This document shows, in pieces, positions 1 through 10,332 of a stretch of 64,000 nt of DNA (positions within the stretch are counted from its first letter, which is position 1; the number at the start of each line of letters is the position of its first letter). The stretch spans positions 3,042,501-3,106,500 of the forward strand of contig JAFFSR010000353.1 in the NCBI GenBank assembly GCA_017163975.1, in the 5' to 3' direction. Source of the stretch: Anastatus disparis (lineage: Eukaryota > Arthropoda > Insecta > Hymenoptera > Eupelmidae). A program made the translations under genes and the position numbers. Below the pieces are notes generated by a model. That model saw nothing but the letters and a program-made list of their open reading frames with translations. It ran no database searches and was not told where the DNA came from.

Positions 1-571
1 GACCCAGGAATCAATTGTAACGTTCGGCCTATTTGCCTCGATTAGATCTTCATGTCGTAGGCGTCAGACTTTTAAAGGGCACTGCAGATGGTTGATTCTG
101 GAAGTCCAAAGTTCAAACTTACATACTAAACTAACCTAACCTTATTAAATTAATAAAATTAATAATAAGAAAAATAAAGAAATAAATTAAAAGAAATTAA
201 TCTTCATCAAATATTTGAAAAGAATAAAATATGAATGATCAAGAAAAGAAATAATATTAATTGAAAGAATTAATCATAAATAAATGATACAAAGCTAACC
301 TAGCCTTACGTACTAAGTGATAATGTTCGTAAGAGGAAGCAGGATGGGTACTGCGGACTGGTGATTAAGTTTGAACACGATAATTTGGGTTTAGACTTAA
401 GGTAGTTGTCGACCCATTTCATCATAAAAAAATTATTTATTATAAAATGCGTTAAAATTTGGTTTACAACTTTAATATAACTTCATAAATAAATAATTTA
501 ATTTTTGGGACGATTAACGGTTCCATAATTATAATATATTATTTTAAATTTGTACTTTTAATGATATTTAT
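1..571 (+). repeat. Direct duplication, copy A (partner 11079-11647)
   Basis: This block matches 11079-11647 in the same orientation at about 99% by eye, with single-base differences (for example near 25, 75, 351 and 515). Its first ~20 bases read in frame as the end of the PLA2-like motif that is also found just before 11098, so the window opens at the broken edge of a second copy of that Maverick gene. The copy stops at about 571, where Penelope sequence begins. The 11.08-kb spacing suggests a tandem or segmental duplication of the Maverick; the missing left part lies outside the window. Confidence 0.85.
401..571 (+). mobile_element. Left half of TTAA-flanked MITE, truncated
   Basis: TTAA at 397-400 is followed by GGTAGTTGTCGAC and the same sequence as the left arm of the complete element at 11479-11812. 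The right arm is missing because Penelope sequence starts at about 572. Confidence 0.7.
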
Positions 572-1432
572 CCAACATGTTTATCCAATCTATCTTGTAA
601 TTGTCTTTTAGTCTCTCTAACATAAGAGTGACTGCAGGATAAGCATCCAAAAGAGCACACAAAATGTGTTGTAACCAATTTATCAAGACACTCCTTGCCA
701 AGAAAAATAATGTTGTCGAGCCTATTATTAATATTCGGAATGATGGAAATATTAAATCTCTTGAAAAATCTTTTAAGTCTTTAGAATAAATTTTCATTCA
801 TATAAGGCATAGATATAACTGTAGAAACATTATTACTATTTTTTAGTGTATTACGGCTGTTTGTATGATATTTGAGGAATTTCAGTCTATTTTTAATGTG
901 TTGATTCTAAAACCTTGTTGGATAGTTAGTTTTCTGTAACAATTTTTTCAGTTACATTTAGATTATCTTTATAAAACTGTGAATGAGACAATTTAATATC
1001 ACGATCGACTAAATTCCAGACCATATTAATCTTTAAACTTTTTGGATGATTGGACAAAAAATTCAAAAAACGACCAGAGTTTGATGATTTTCTATACCAA
1101 TTGTATAAAAGTGAATTATTATGGATCTTGAAATTAACATCTAAGAAACACAAGCCCTGAAGATCTTCAATCTTCAATCTCAAATGTGAAATTAAGTCTA
1201 TCATTATAGTTATTAAAAGTGTGTAAAACAGTTTGTATAGAGGAATTATGAACACATAAAAAGGTATCGTCAACATATATGAAATAGAACACACAATCAG
1301 TATTATGGTTAATTTTAAGTTTCTCAAGACACTACTCCTCAAGATCTGCCATTATTATGTCAGCAAACAATGGAGATATTGGAGAACCCATAGCGGTTCC
1401 AAAAATTTAATAGATACATACCAACTCAGCCA
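572..1432 (-). pseudogene. Penelope-like retroelement remnant (RT C-terminal half plus GIY-YIG start)
   Basis: On the minus strand the conserved RT segment MGSPISPLF (about 1364-1391) is followed, in a different frame, by the catalytic YVDD (1266-1277). A long frame then contains FLDVNFKIHNN and NWYRKSSNSGR. Further on, about 570-690, a CxxC pair and a YVRETKRQLQDRLDKH stretch match the zinc/GIY-YIG endonuclease part of Penelope-like elements, with the usual Gly-Glu changed to Arg-Glu. At least two stops and three frame changes break it. Both ends are truncated: the RT N-terminal half is absent and the endonuclease ends where the Maverick duplicate begins. The family assignment is firm; the element is not functional. 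Confidence 0.85.
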
Positions 1433-2140
1433 TATATATAAATATTTATAGTCATTATTAAATGATAAATATTAAATGAATGTTAATTTCATTGTTAACT
1501 GTTGTTCACATATTGTTGAATGAATTAGTTATTTTTTACATATTTTTATTTTATTTTTATATTTTTTTTGCATCTCAATATATTTTTCTATAAAAGTTTA
1601 ATGTTTGGCTTGTTCATATGACTTATATTGGCATTGTGTAATACCCCCTCAGAGCACCCTCTATGTCTGTGGCATCAAGGCTGCTAGTACTGTGTTTACC
1701 TGTCCTTTCTTCTGTAATATCTGTGTTTGCTCTTTCTGCTATATGTATATACATATGCGTTAATTCTGGCTCTACTTGTACTGGCGACATAATTTTGATT
1801 TATTAATTATGACTAAGAGTATTATTAATGCTGTATATTTTTATATTATTTTAAGATCGTTATATTGATTACTTATATAAATCTAGTTGCAATTTGGTAA
1901 ATGATGGTGAAATTGCTTTTTAATATAAAAAAATTTTTAAATTTATTGTTTGATATTTTTCACACTTGTTGTATTTTGAAATTTTATTTACAGTCTGAAG
2001 AGGGAGTCATATAGGACTACGAAACGTACGTAACAAAATAAAAAATTTACACATCATAAGATCTTGTGCATTTCTTAACCTGGACAACCACTTAATATTT
2101 ACATTTAATCAATCTACCAGGTTCTAAATTTTATTATTAT
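1433..2140. other. Non-coding spacer, probably Penelope UTR-like
   Basis: No reading frame can be supported. The block is AT-rich and ends with a hammerhead-like motif on the plus strand (1995-2030), the opposite orientation to the neighbouring Penelope coding remnant. This suggests a second, inverted fragment or a complex Penelope insertion. Confidence 0.5.
1995..2030 (+). ncRNA. Hammerhead-ribozyme-like motif (Penelope type)
   Basis: The core CTGAAGA (1995-2001, fitting CUGANGA) is separated by a short stem, AGTC (2005-2008) pairing with GACT (2015-2018), from GAAAC (2021-2025). CGTACG follows and can form a minimal stem III before TAA. Flanking ttttattt (left) and aaataaaa (right) can form stem I. 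Penelope-like elements are known to carry minimal hammerheads of this layout. Activity is inferred. Confidence 0.5.
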
Positions 2141-2141
2141 A

Positions 2142-5100
2142 TTTGAAGGAATAGACTTTCCAGCTGCAGTAAAACAGGTGGCTAAATTTGAAAAGTAGAA
2201 CGACATCTCTGTCAACGTGTATATATTAAAGAAGTCTAGCATTCAGTCCAGCCATGTCATGTCACCTCTCTCAAAAAGGAACTTCACGTCAATTTATTGT
2301 TAATTCAAGACGTCTACGTTGATCATGGAGAAAAAGCCGATAGTGATGATGATGATTCACCACCTAAATTCCACTATGTATGGATTGAGAATTTGTCGCG
2401 ATTAGTAATCAGTCAATTAACCAAATATAACCATGAGATTCATGTATGCGATAGATATCTGCATTTCTTCAATAACGAAGAGAAATCCAAGGCTTATGTA
2501 TTGGACTGTCAGCAGATGAATAAAAGTAGAATTCAGCTACCTCTGGAAAATGATAATGTATTGTTGTTCCGTAATTTCAATAATAAAACCTTGTCATCTA
2601 CGCAAATTTTGAGTGCCTGCTGAAACCTGTAGATAACGATACGCGTGTATACCAACGTCATTAAGCCTATAGTATTGGATATTACGTTAAGTGTAGTTTC
2701 GATGACGAGAGGTCTGGATATTACAGCTATAGACAAGAAGAGGATGGCATGAAGACTCCTGCTGAGTGGTTTGTTGAGAAACTTCAAGCATTAGCAGACG
2801 AGTTGAATGCTTTACATCCTAATCCTAAGCCTATGGATCTCACCAGAGAAGATCAAGAAGACTTCAAAGCAGCTAAAATCTGCCATATTTGTACAAAGTC
2901 TTTTGCTCCTTCTGCTATAAAAGTGAGAGACCACTGCCACCTTACGGGAAAGTACAGACGTGCTGCTCATGAGGGATGTAATATAAATTTCCAAGATGCG
3001 ACATTCATTCCAGTCGTCTTTCATAACTTGACTGGGTACGATTCTCATTTCATCATCAAGGAGCTCGCCACAGCTGACAATTTTAAAGGATGTGTACAGC
3101 TGATTGCAGAAAACAAGTAACGCTATATTTCCTTCACAAAGCATGTTAAAGGTAGCGATGTGAGTTTTAGATTCATAAACTCCTTCAGATTCATGCCTTC
3201 GTCACTGGAAAAATTGAATTCCTACTTGGATGAGCATAATATCGCCTCTCAAGCTTTCGAGGAGTCAGGCTACATAAGAGAGCAGATCAAGCTGATATTC
3301 AGAAAAGGAGTTCTCCTAACGACTACGTGAGCGCTTTTGAGAAATTAGAAGAAAAAGAGTTACCATCGAAAGAAGACTTCTACAGTAAATTGAATAAGTC
3401 TGAGATCAGCGAAGAAGATTACATGCATGCGAGGAGTTTGTGGAAAACACTCAGGATAGAGACGCTAGGCGAGTATTCCGATATATACTTGAAGGCAGAT
3501 GTGCTCCTGTTAGCTGACATTTTTGAAAATTTTCGATCAACGTGTGCGGAAGCGTATGGATTAGATCCAGCACATTACTACACAACTCTAGGCCTGACAT
3601 GGGATGCCATGTCGAAATACACCGATATAAAACTGGAGTTGTTGACTGACATAGATATGCTGATGTTCATCGAGAGAGGTATAAGAGGAGAAATCAGCCA
3701 GTGCTCCAATCGATACGCCAAGGCAAATAATAAGTATATGGACGATTACAATCCTGAAGAGGAAAATAAGTATCTCATGTACTTTGACGCCAACAATCTC
3801 TATGGATGAGCAATGACGCAGCACTTACCAACTGGAGATTTCAAATGGCTTGATGACAATGGCGATACAGTATTTGATTACAACGTTCCAGATGTTTCAA
3901 GCGTTGGTTTTATTTATGAAGTCGACTTGGAATATCTGCTTCATATTCACGATGCTCATAAAGATTTACCTTTATGTTCAGAACATAAAGCACCACGTGG
4001 TGATAAACAAAAGAAGTTATTAACCACGCTTGACAATAAGGAGCAATATGTCATTCACTATTTTGCATTAAAGCAAGCCATCAAGCATGGAACTGTCGTG
4101 AAAAAAGTACATAGAGTTCTTCAGTTCCAACAGAGTGCATAGTTATTAAAGCCTTACGTCGGCTTGAACATGAAGAAAAGGAAGCAGTCCAAGAATGAAT
4201 TCGAGAAGCTCTTTTTCAAATTGATGATCAACGCAGTCTATGGTGAGACAATGGAGAACGAGCGAAAGAGAGTCGACGTTAAGTTAGTAAATAAATGAAG
4301 TGGTCGTTACGGAGCAGAAGCACTCATCACGAGTCCAAACTTTCACAGCAGAACAATTTTCGACGAAAACTTTGTGGCAGTACAATTAGCTCGCACGCAG
4401 ATAACGGTGAGGAAGTCTATATACGTTGGATCCAGTGTGCTGGATATCTCCAAGACTCTCATTTATGATTTCCATTATTCATATATGAAAAAAATGTATA
4501 CTGCTGTAATAATAAAATGTAAACTGCTGTACACAGACATGGATAGCCTTATATATGAAATACGTGATGTGAACGTATACGAGATGATGGAGAGAGATAT
4601 CAACAATTTCGATACATCGGGCTATCCAGTCAATAATCAGTTTGGACTTCCCACCGTTAATAAGAAAGTGATTGGTCTCATGAAAGATGAGTGTGGAGGT
4701 AATGTAATGACAGAGTTCATTAGATTACGCAGCAAAATGTATGCTGTCCGCATACAGAATAAGAACCCTATCAAAAAGGCTAAAGGGGTTAAAACAGCCA
4801 TTGTTAAAACTCGCATCGATTTCGAGGATTATCGCAATTGTCTCTTCGATAAGTCTATCATAAGATGCATTCAAAATAATATTCGCTCCAACCGCCATGT
4901 TGTACATGCGGAGCAGCAATCAAAAATTGCTTTAAGCCCGCATGATAACAAATGTCATCTATTAGCTGATACAACGGATACGTTGCCATGGGGCCATTAC
5001 AAAGTTCTAGATGAATCAGAAGTGTTGGAAATTACTCAAGAGTGGGAGGTAGTAAAGGTGGGAGTAGCCCCAGAGAGGGGAGAAGTCCTACATAAAAAGC

Positions 5101-5195
5101 TCTGCAACGGCAACGAGCACATTCGTTCAGTCAACAAGCCAGAGAACGGAGAGCCTCTCAGCAAGAAACCAAGGATCGAAGAAGTATCAACTTAA
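2142..5195 (+). pseudogene. Maverick/Polinton protein-primed DNA polymerase B
   Basis: This is the replicative polymerase of Maverick elements. The N-terminal region (from about 2142) and 2297-2623 match the family's zinc-finger-containing head. A CxxC/HCHLTG HNH-like cluster lies at about 2881-2950, and an exonuclease motif HNLTGYDSHF at about 3022-3051. Polymerase motif A is DANNLYG (about 3786-3806), motif [10 protein letters not shown] (4218-4244) and motif C YTDMDS (4530-4547). The frame is broken many times: frameshifts lie near 2620, 3120 and 4140, and TGA stands where the family has Trp at 3807-3809 and 4296-4298. Part of the first exonuclease motif region near 2620-2740 seems deleted. 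The last piece (4374-5195) is the longest intact segment. All catalytic motifs can still be read but the gene is dead. Confidence 0.92.
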
Positions 5196-5263
5196 GTAAG
5201 TATTTAGAAAATATCTCTTAAATCTATTATATTAGTATAATAGACCATTATTTTTCTTTCAGA

Positions 5264-5557
5264 ATGGACTTTAACGCTTTAAATGAAATCTGCGCAAACA
5301 CCTTTCTTCCAAAGAAGAATTCATCGAAATTGGAGAATGAAAAGAATTATATAATCACGGAGTTGAGATGAGTCAAGACCAAATTTGGTCTAAGGATTGT
5401 AGTCATTATCAAACAGGGATTTCAAATTTTTCTACCCAACCGTGTATCCAAGGCTTTGGAGAAAAATAAAAGCTTATTCAAAGAGATGACAGCTAAAGCC
5501 AATAAATATCAATCATTTATATTATATCTTAGCGATAATAAGTTTGAATTTAATTAA
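5264..5557 (+). pseudogene. Small Maverick ORF downstream of polymerase B
   Basis: The frame opens at ATG 5264 (MDFNALNEICANTFLPKKN...), runs 97 codons and has one in-frame TGA at 5369-5371. The continuation past the TGA (TKFG... FLPNRVSKAL) keeps a protein-like composition, so this is most likely one gene with a single nonsense change. Small ORFs of this type sit beside polB in insect Mavericks; I cannot name its function. It is co-directional with polB, 68 bases after its stop, and convergent with the integrase. Confidence 0.6.
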
Positions 5558-5738
5558 TTGTTTATTATAAATAAAAAAAAATAAAGAGGAAGTCAACGAA
5601 GAGGAAAACGAGTCATGGGTTAGTTCTATATAGTGAATTCGTTTATTATATAAGACTAACGAATGACGATTCTATTGGTTGTTCCCCACAGGTGTGGGCA
5701 AAGGTGGGGACTCATACCACTTTCTCTTTATTTATTTT

Positions 5739-6280
5739 TTAAACATCAAACTTATTAATCCAGCTATAGTGAAAAGCATTAAGCCATTTTACATAAACTT
5801 TATGACCTCGTTTCTTCAAGACTTTTTCTACAAGATATACATTGGGATACATTACTTTTTGGAGTTCCTGCTCATAAAAGCCACCAGTGATAGGCTGATC
5901 GTGATAATCTTTGAGATGATAAGTCACTGGATTAGTTGCCGCCACTTTAGTTATTGTAAATATCTTCGTGGACCAGTTAGGTGTATATCCCTTCTCAAAT
6001 AATTGCTTCACGTTACTAACTCTAACTTTATCATCAACTTTGAACTTTGGCTTTTTAGTTGGAATAATTTTTTCAGTAAAACGTTTGAGGACTTCTGCTT
6101 CGTTAGTAGCTGTAACTTCTTTCGGCTTCATACCGATAGTTGGATGTTTTCTATCATTGTAAGCTATTATTAGCTTAGGTAAAATATCAAGCCATTTATA
6201 GTTTCCACGTAAACTAAACTCTACCCACATCTTATTTTTCAGTGTACGATTGAAACGTTCACAAATGGATGCTTTGAGAT
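5739..6280 (-). pseudogene. Maverick integrase, C-terminal part with chromodomain
   Basis: This is the retroviral-type (rve) integrase that inserts Mavericks. The segment begins at the edge of the palindromic insertion and carries the catalytic Glu helix (ICERFNRTLKNKMW), the KWLDILPKLIIAYND stretch and a C-terminal chromodomain-like tail (VYLVEKVLKKRG...YVKWLN). The frame is open to TAA at 5739-5741. Its N-terminal half is at 8657-9034; the two halves are separated by the 2376-bp element at 6281-8656. It points toward polB, as is usual in insect Mavericks. Confidence 0.92.
6273..6280. repeat. 8-bp target-site duplication (left)
   Basis: TTTGAGAT directly abuts the CAGTGTGG end of the palindromic element and is repeated at 8657-8664 after its CCACACTG end. 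An 8-bp duplication is typical of hAT transposition. Confidence 0.9.
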
Positions 6281-6695
6281 CAGTGTGGCTATCTCGTGCG
6301 GACAAGTCGGACATGCGCAGTACACGCTTGCCGCTTATTCGCTGAGACTTGCGCGCGCTGTTTGAAAGAGTTGAAAATAAATCAAAATTATACTGATTTA
6401 TTTTAAACTTTTCAAAAAATTATTAAAATCAAAATTTTGACTAAAACAAATTTAATAAAGAGAAAAAAAATTAGTTTAATATATTTTTTCAATTTTCTAT
6501 TTGATAAAATTAATAAATATTATTAAACATAATTTTTGTTGGTATTATTAACATTTTAATGATAATAAATGTTTTTAAAGAATAATAAAATAATATTATT
6601 CAATTTTAAACAGCTAAAAGTATATTTAAATAATAAATAAAAATAATGGTGGGGGCCGATAAACATATGCTACATCCTAAGCTATGAGTAGTGAT

Positions 6696-6770
6696 GCCTC
6701 AGTAGCTCAAGCGGCTAAGGCATCGGGCGCGTTACTTTTGGTTCGGAGGTTCGATTCCCAACCAAAGCTC
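6696..6770 (+). tRNA. tRNA-like sequence in left palindrome arm (pseudo)
   Basis: A near-consensus A box (TAGCTCAAGCGG) and a perfect B box (GGTTCGATTCC) occur with tRNA-like spacing and are followed at once by a T run of more than 20, a strong pol III terminator. Instead of a proper T-arm and acceptor stem the 3' part folds as TTTGGTT...AACCAAA. It is therefore a tRNA-derived pol III unit, not a functional tRNA; no anticodon can be assigned. Confidence 0.5.
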
Positions 6771-7507
6771 TTTTTTTTTTTTTTTTTTTTCTACTTTCTC
6801 ATTTTAAATATTATTTTAATTAATTTTTTATATTTATAAATATTTTTAAAGTGTGCATATATAAATATACATACTTTTTTTCATTTTTTTTCATCATAAA
6901 TGTATGCATTACACACATTTTTTTTTCTAAAACGCTAAAAATAACAGCTTTAAATTTTATAATGAGATCATAATTTTTTTAAACAGAAAATAGATTAAAT
7001 TATAATTTAAAACAATGGTAAATATGGGCTTGAATAAATAGATCAATTTATAAAATAAAAAATATGTAAAAAATTCATAGTAAATTATTGTGATTAGAAT
7101 GCCAGAAAGCTTAAATAACCGAATGTCTTTTAGATAATAAAATTTATAAAACATTGCAAACATAGTAATTAATTATATAAAAAAATTAATTAATTAAATT
7201 TAATTTTAAATAAATTAAATTAATAATAATAATTAATAATTATCATATTTTTTGTTATAAGTTTAGTTTATTTTTTTTATCAATCATACATTTTTTAATA
7301 AAAAAATTAAGAATATCTTTTCTAATTTTAATGGAATATAATTGATTTCTTTATAATTTCTTTGTAATTGATATTTTTTATATATATAAATGATTTTTTT
7401 AAAACTGTAGCATCATTCAATAAATCAGATTTCAATTAAATTTTTTGAAGTATATTACGGTTTAAAGAAATCAATTATATTCTATTAAAATTAGAAAAGA
7501 TATTCTT

Positions 7508-7752
7508 AATTTTTTTATTAAAAAATGTATGATTGATAAAAAAAATAAACTAAATTTATTACAAAAAATATGATAATTATTAATTATTATTATTAATTTA
7601 ATTTATTTAAAATTAAATTTAATTAATTAATTTTTTTATTAAAAAATGTATGATTGATAAAAAAAATAAACTAAACTTATAAAAAAAAATATGATAATTA
7701 TTAATTATTATTATTAATTTAATTTATTTAAAATTAAATTTAATTAATTAAT
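7508..7752. repeat. Tandem duplication (~120 bp x2) in right palindrome arm
   Basis: The block running from ttttttattaaaaaatg to aaatttaattaattaa occurs twice in a row in the right arm and once in the left arm, making the arms unequal in length. Confidence 0.8.
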
Positions 7753-8167
7753 TTTTTTATATAATTAATTACTATATTTGCAATGTTTTATAAATTTTAT
7801 TATCTAAAAGACATTCGGTTATTTAAGCTTTCTGGCATTCTAATCACAATAATTTACTATGAATTTTTTACATATTTTTTATTTTATAAATTGATCTATT
7901 TATTCAAGCCCATATTTACCATTGTTTTAAATTATAATTTAATCTATTTTTTGTTTAAAAAAATTATGATCTCATTATAAAATTTAAAGCTGTTATTTTT
8001 AGCGTTTTAGAAAAAAAAAATGTGTGTAATGCATACATTTATGATGAAAAAAAATGAAAAAAAGTATGTATATTTATATATGCAGACTTTAAAAATATTT
8101 ATAAATATAAAAAATTAATTAAAATAATATTTAAAATGAGAAAGTAGAGAGAAAAAAAAAAAAAAAG

Positions 8168-8242
8168 AGCTTTGGTTGGGAATCGAACCTCCGAACCAAA
8201 AGTAACGCGCCCGATGCCTTAGCCGCTTGAGCTACTGAGGCA
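8168..8242 (-). tRNA. tRNA-like sequence in right palindrome arm (pseudo)
   Basis: Mirror copy of 6696-6770 on the minus strand with identical A and B boxes; its T run (the A run at about 8151-8166) is shorter and is preceded by GAGAG on the plus strand. Confidence 0.5.
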
Positions 8243-8656
8243 TCACTACTCATAGCTTAGGATGTAGCATATGTTTATCGGCCCCCACCATTATTTTTAT
8301 TTATTATTTAAATATACTTTTAGCTGTTTAAAATTGAATAATATTATTTTATTATTCTTTAAAAACATTTATTATCATTAAAATGTTAATAATACCAACA
8401 AAAATTATGTTTAATAATATTTATTAATTTTATCAAATAGAAAATTGAAAAAATATATTAAACTAATTTTTTTTCTCTTTATTAAATTTGTTTTAGTCAA
8501 AATTTTGATTTTAATAATTTTTTGAAAAGTTTAAAATAAATCAGTATAATTTTGATTTATTTTCAACTCTTTCAAACAGCGCGCGCAAGTCTCAGCGAAT
8601 AAGCGGTAAGCGTGTACTGCGCATGTCCGACTTGTCCGCACGAGATAGCCACACTG

Positions 8657-8664
8657 TTTGAGAT
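8657..8664. repeat. 8-bp target-site duplication (right)
   Basis: TTTGAGAT, identical to 6273-6280. Confidence 0.9.
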
Positions 8665-9034
8665 TGCTGTACGTAGAGTATAGATTAATTTTGTATCTTT
8701 CCATAAGATTTTGAAAATTCGTATTATAGAACTCTTTGCCTCTATCTGTTTCTAAATTCTTTGGTACTCGACCTTTACGTAAAATAGATTTCGGAGCATC
8801 AGCGACATCCTGTCCAGTTTTTCGTCTAACAGGAACTGCCAACGCATACTTTGAGAATACATCTATTACAGTAAGCATATATTTAAATCCTTCATTCTCT
8901 TTAGAATAAGGATGCACTTCTACTAGATCCGCTTGCCATGTCTCGTTCAAACCTCACACATCGAACTTTCGACGGGGATAATTACGACGCGCTGGCTTGT
9001 GAAGTTATTCAACTACTCTTTGACGTTGCTCCAT
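8657..9034 (-). pseudogene. Maverick integrase, N-terminal part
   Basis: The frame from ATG at 9034 (MEQRQRVVE) carries the first catalytic Asp in WQADLVEV, a VIDVFSKYA strand and the second Asp in ETDRGKEF. Together with the Glu in the C-terminal part this completes a DDE triad. Two in-frame stops near the start (TAA at 9005-9007 and TGA about 50 bases further into the gene) disable it even without the insertion. The start overlaps the end of the fibre-like ORF by 26 bases. The gene runs into the palindromic element at 8656. Confidence 0.9.
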
Positions 9035-9404
9035 CGATAGTTATCAATTGACTGTTTTGTACCATCAGTGATAATACTTCTTTTATGGTCTCGATTTCCG
9101 TCTGGCTTTGTACGAATTTCTTATTAAGTTCATTTCTATCCATCTCTACGATTTTATTTAGGTTATTGAGATCACTTCTCAAACTAGATATTGAATCTAA
9201 TAATCTTTAAACTTCCAAACGTACGAAACGTTGTAAAGTATCTAAATTTACAGCTTCATTGAGTTGATTAGGTGATGCGAGATTACAAAGTCTCTTATTC
9301 TCCAAGTCATACTGACCATCAGATGTGATTTTATATCCAACACTTGGAGAACCACCACCACCCTCGCTTCATTTAAGATTACGTTCGAATACGTCGACAC
9401 TCAT
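9009..9404 (-). pseudogene. Maverick coiled-coil (fibre-like) ORF
   Basis: ATG at 9404 opens MSVDVFERNLK, then TGA, then a Gly/Ser-rich stretch, YKITSDGQYDLENKRLCNLA and a heptad-like tail (LLDSISSLRSDLNNLNKI...) that looks coiled-coil. A second stop (TAA) lies about half way. The order 'MSVDVF, Gly-rich, YDLENKRLCN, coiled coil' is a recurrent Maverick protein of unknown function, sometimes compared with virion fibres; that comparison is an inference. The stop is at 9009-9011, overlapping the integrase start. Confidence 0.7.
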
Positions 9405-9410
9405 TTTGAT

Positions 9411-9446
9411 AATGTTCAAGTATTCGCTTGTGTCTCAGAATATATA
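9411..9446 (-). promoter_or_regulatory. TATA/initiator of the fibre-like ORF
   Basis: TATATATT starts at 9446 and an ACATT initiator-like A is at 9413, 33 bp away and 9 bases before ATG 9404. The TATA box is made of the last codons (Tyr-Ile-Phe-stop) of the upstream gene. Confidence 0.4.
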
Positions 9447-10312
9447 GCCAGCTTCTCGCAGTTCTTCGATGATTGAATGAATCTCGTTTCTATGACTAGG
9501 GTTTCCAGCTTCTCTCTCAGCTATGAGTAGTCGTAATCTATCGACAAGTTCATTGGGATCATCCCAATAGACGTAATCCATCAACATATCCCTTCTAGCA
9601 ACTTTGTATCGAGGTAATAGTCCACCAACACGTTTAAACATAAGAGCAATGACGTTATCAAATTTCTTGCTTCTGTGAGCACGAATCTGTTCATCGCTTC
9701 TGTAACATCTCTTGTTAGCACTAGTAGCTTCAAGAATCTGTCGATAGTTTTGCATATCACTTGAGCTTAAGTTTTTCTGATTTGCTAGTATCAACTCTAA
9801 CAAACCATTAGTTCTCGGATATTTCACATCCTTAACTTTTACATAACTATCTTCAAAGTAAATAGGTAAATCGCCTATTAGGTATTTGTTACCCTCTTTA
9901 CGAACACCATAAATTTTATCCAAATCCTGGGTCTTATTTTTCACGAGTTTGTGAATATACTTGTTATCATCCGTTCCGCTATTTTCATCACTGAGAGCTG
10001 ATTCAAATTCTGTATCCGTATGCGGTCGAACAGTTTCATTCAAACATGGTTCATCATAAGACTCATCAATACTGTCGTTATTCACACTCATAGCATCAGT
10101 AGCTTGTTCCTTGGTTTCGATATTTCGAGATTTTTTAGATGTCTCAACAAGTTTTTATAAAGGATCGATTATTGGTCTGAAAGTTTTTCCAATTGCTTTC
10201 TCGAAATTATCCTTTCCGTATTTCAATAGATTGTATTTACGCTTGACTGCATTTCTCGCTTTGATAAGTTGATGCAGTATATCTTTTCTTCGGCGAATGA
10301 TATGATTGAACT
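9435..10312 (-). pseudogene. Conserved Maverick ORF (DUF8207-like), unknown function
   Basis: The longest frame (10091-9435, 218 codons) has an acidic N-terminal part, then DKIYGVRKEGNKYLIGD, YPRTNGLLELILANQ, MQNYRQILEATSANKR and a C-terminal WDDPNELVDRLRLLIAERE. Upstream, the same frame continues through a single TAA (10155-10157) into RRRKDILHQLIKARNAVKRKY near 10300, so the original gene probably began near 10310. The layout is that of a protein found next to the packaging ATPase in many Mavericks. I recall it as DUF8207 but could not check. The C-terminal part is intact. Confidence 0.7.
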
Positions 10313-10332
10313 AAGAGTGTGCTATATTTATA
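10296..10332 (-). promoter_or_regulatory. TATA/initiator inside the ATPase 3' end
   Basis: TATAAATA (10332-10325) lies within the last ATPase codons and TCATTC follows with its A at 10298, 34 bp away. It would serve the conserved Maverick ORF that begins there. Confidence 0.35.

Larger units (their letters stand above)
6281..8656. mobile_element. Giant palindromic hAT-like foldback element
   Basis: The ends are CAGTGTGGCTATCTCG and its reverse complement, flanked by an 8-bp direct repeat TTTGAGAT. The left arm (6281 to about 7355) and right arm (about 7456-8656) are near-perfect inverted copies around a ~100-bp loop; only rare substitutions are visible (for example 6330 against its mirror). 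The right arm has an extra ~120-bp tandem duplication (about 7508-7752). There is no transposase; the open frames in the arms (6957-7163, 7783-7980) are AT-rich mirror artefacts. Each arm contains a tRNA-like sequence. The element splits the integrase gene, so it arrived after the Maverick. Family assignment to hAT rests on TSD length and the CAGTG end. Confidence 0.88.

Noticed and set aside
3807..4298. Possible UGA-as-Trp recoding in the polymerase (TGA at 3807 and 4296 where Trp is expected)
   Set aside because: The same gene has frameshifts and other stop types (TAA), and nearby intact genes use TGG for Trp; simple decay by G-to-A change is enough.
6957..7980. Two nearly identical small ORFs (68 and 65 codons) in opposite orientation
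   Set aside because: Mirror images within the palindrome arms, very AT-rich, no protein-like features.
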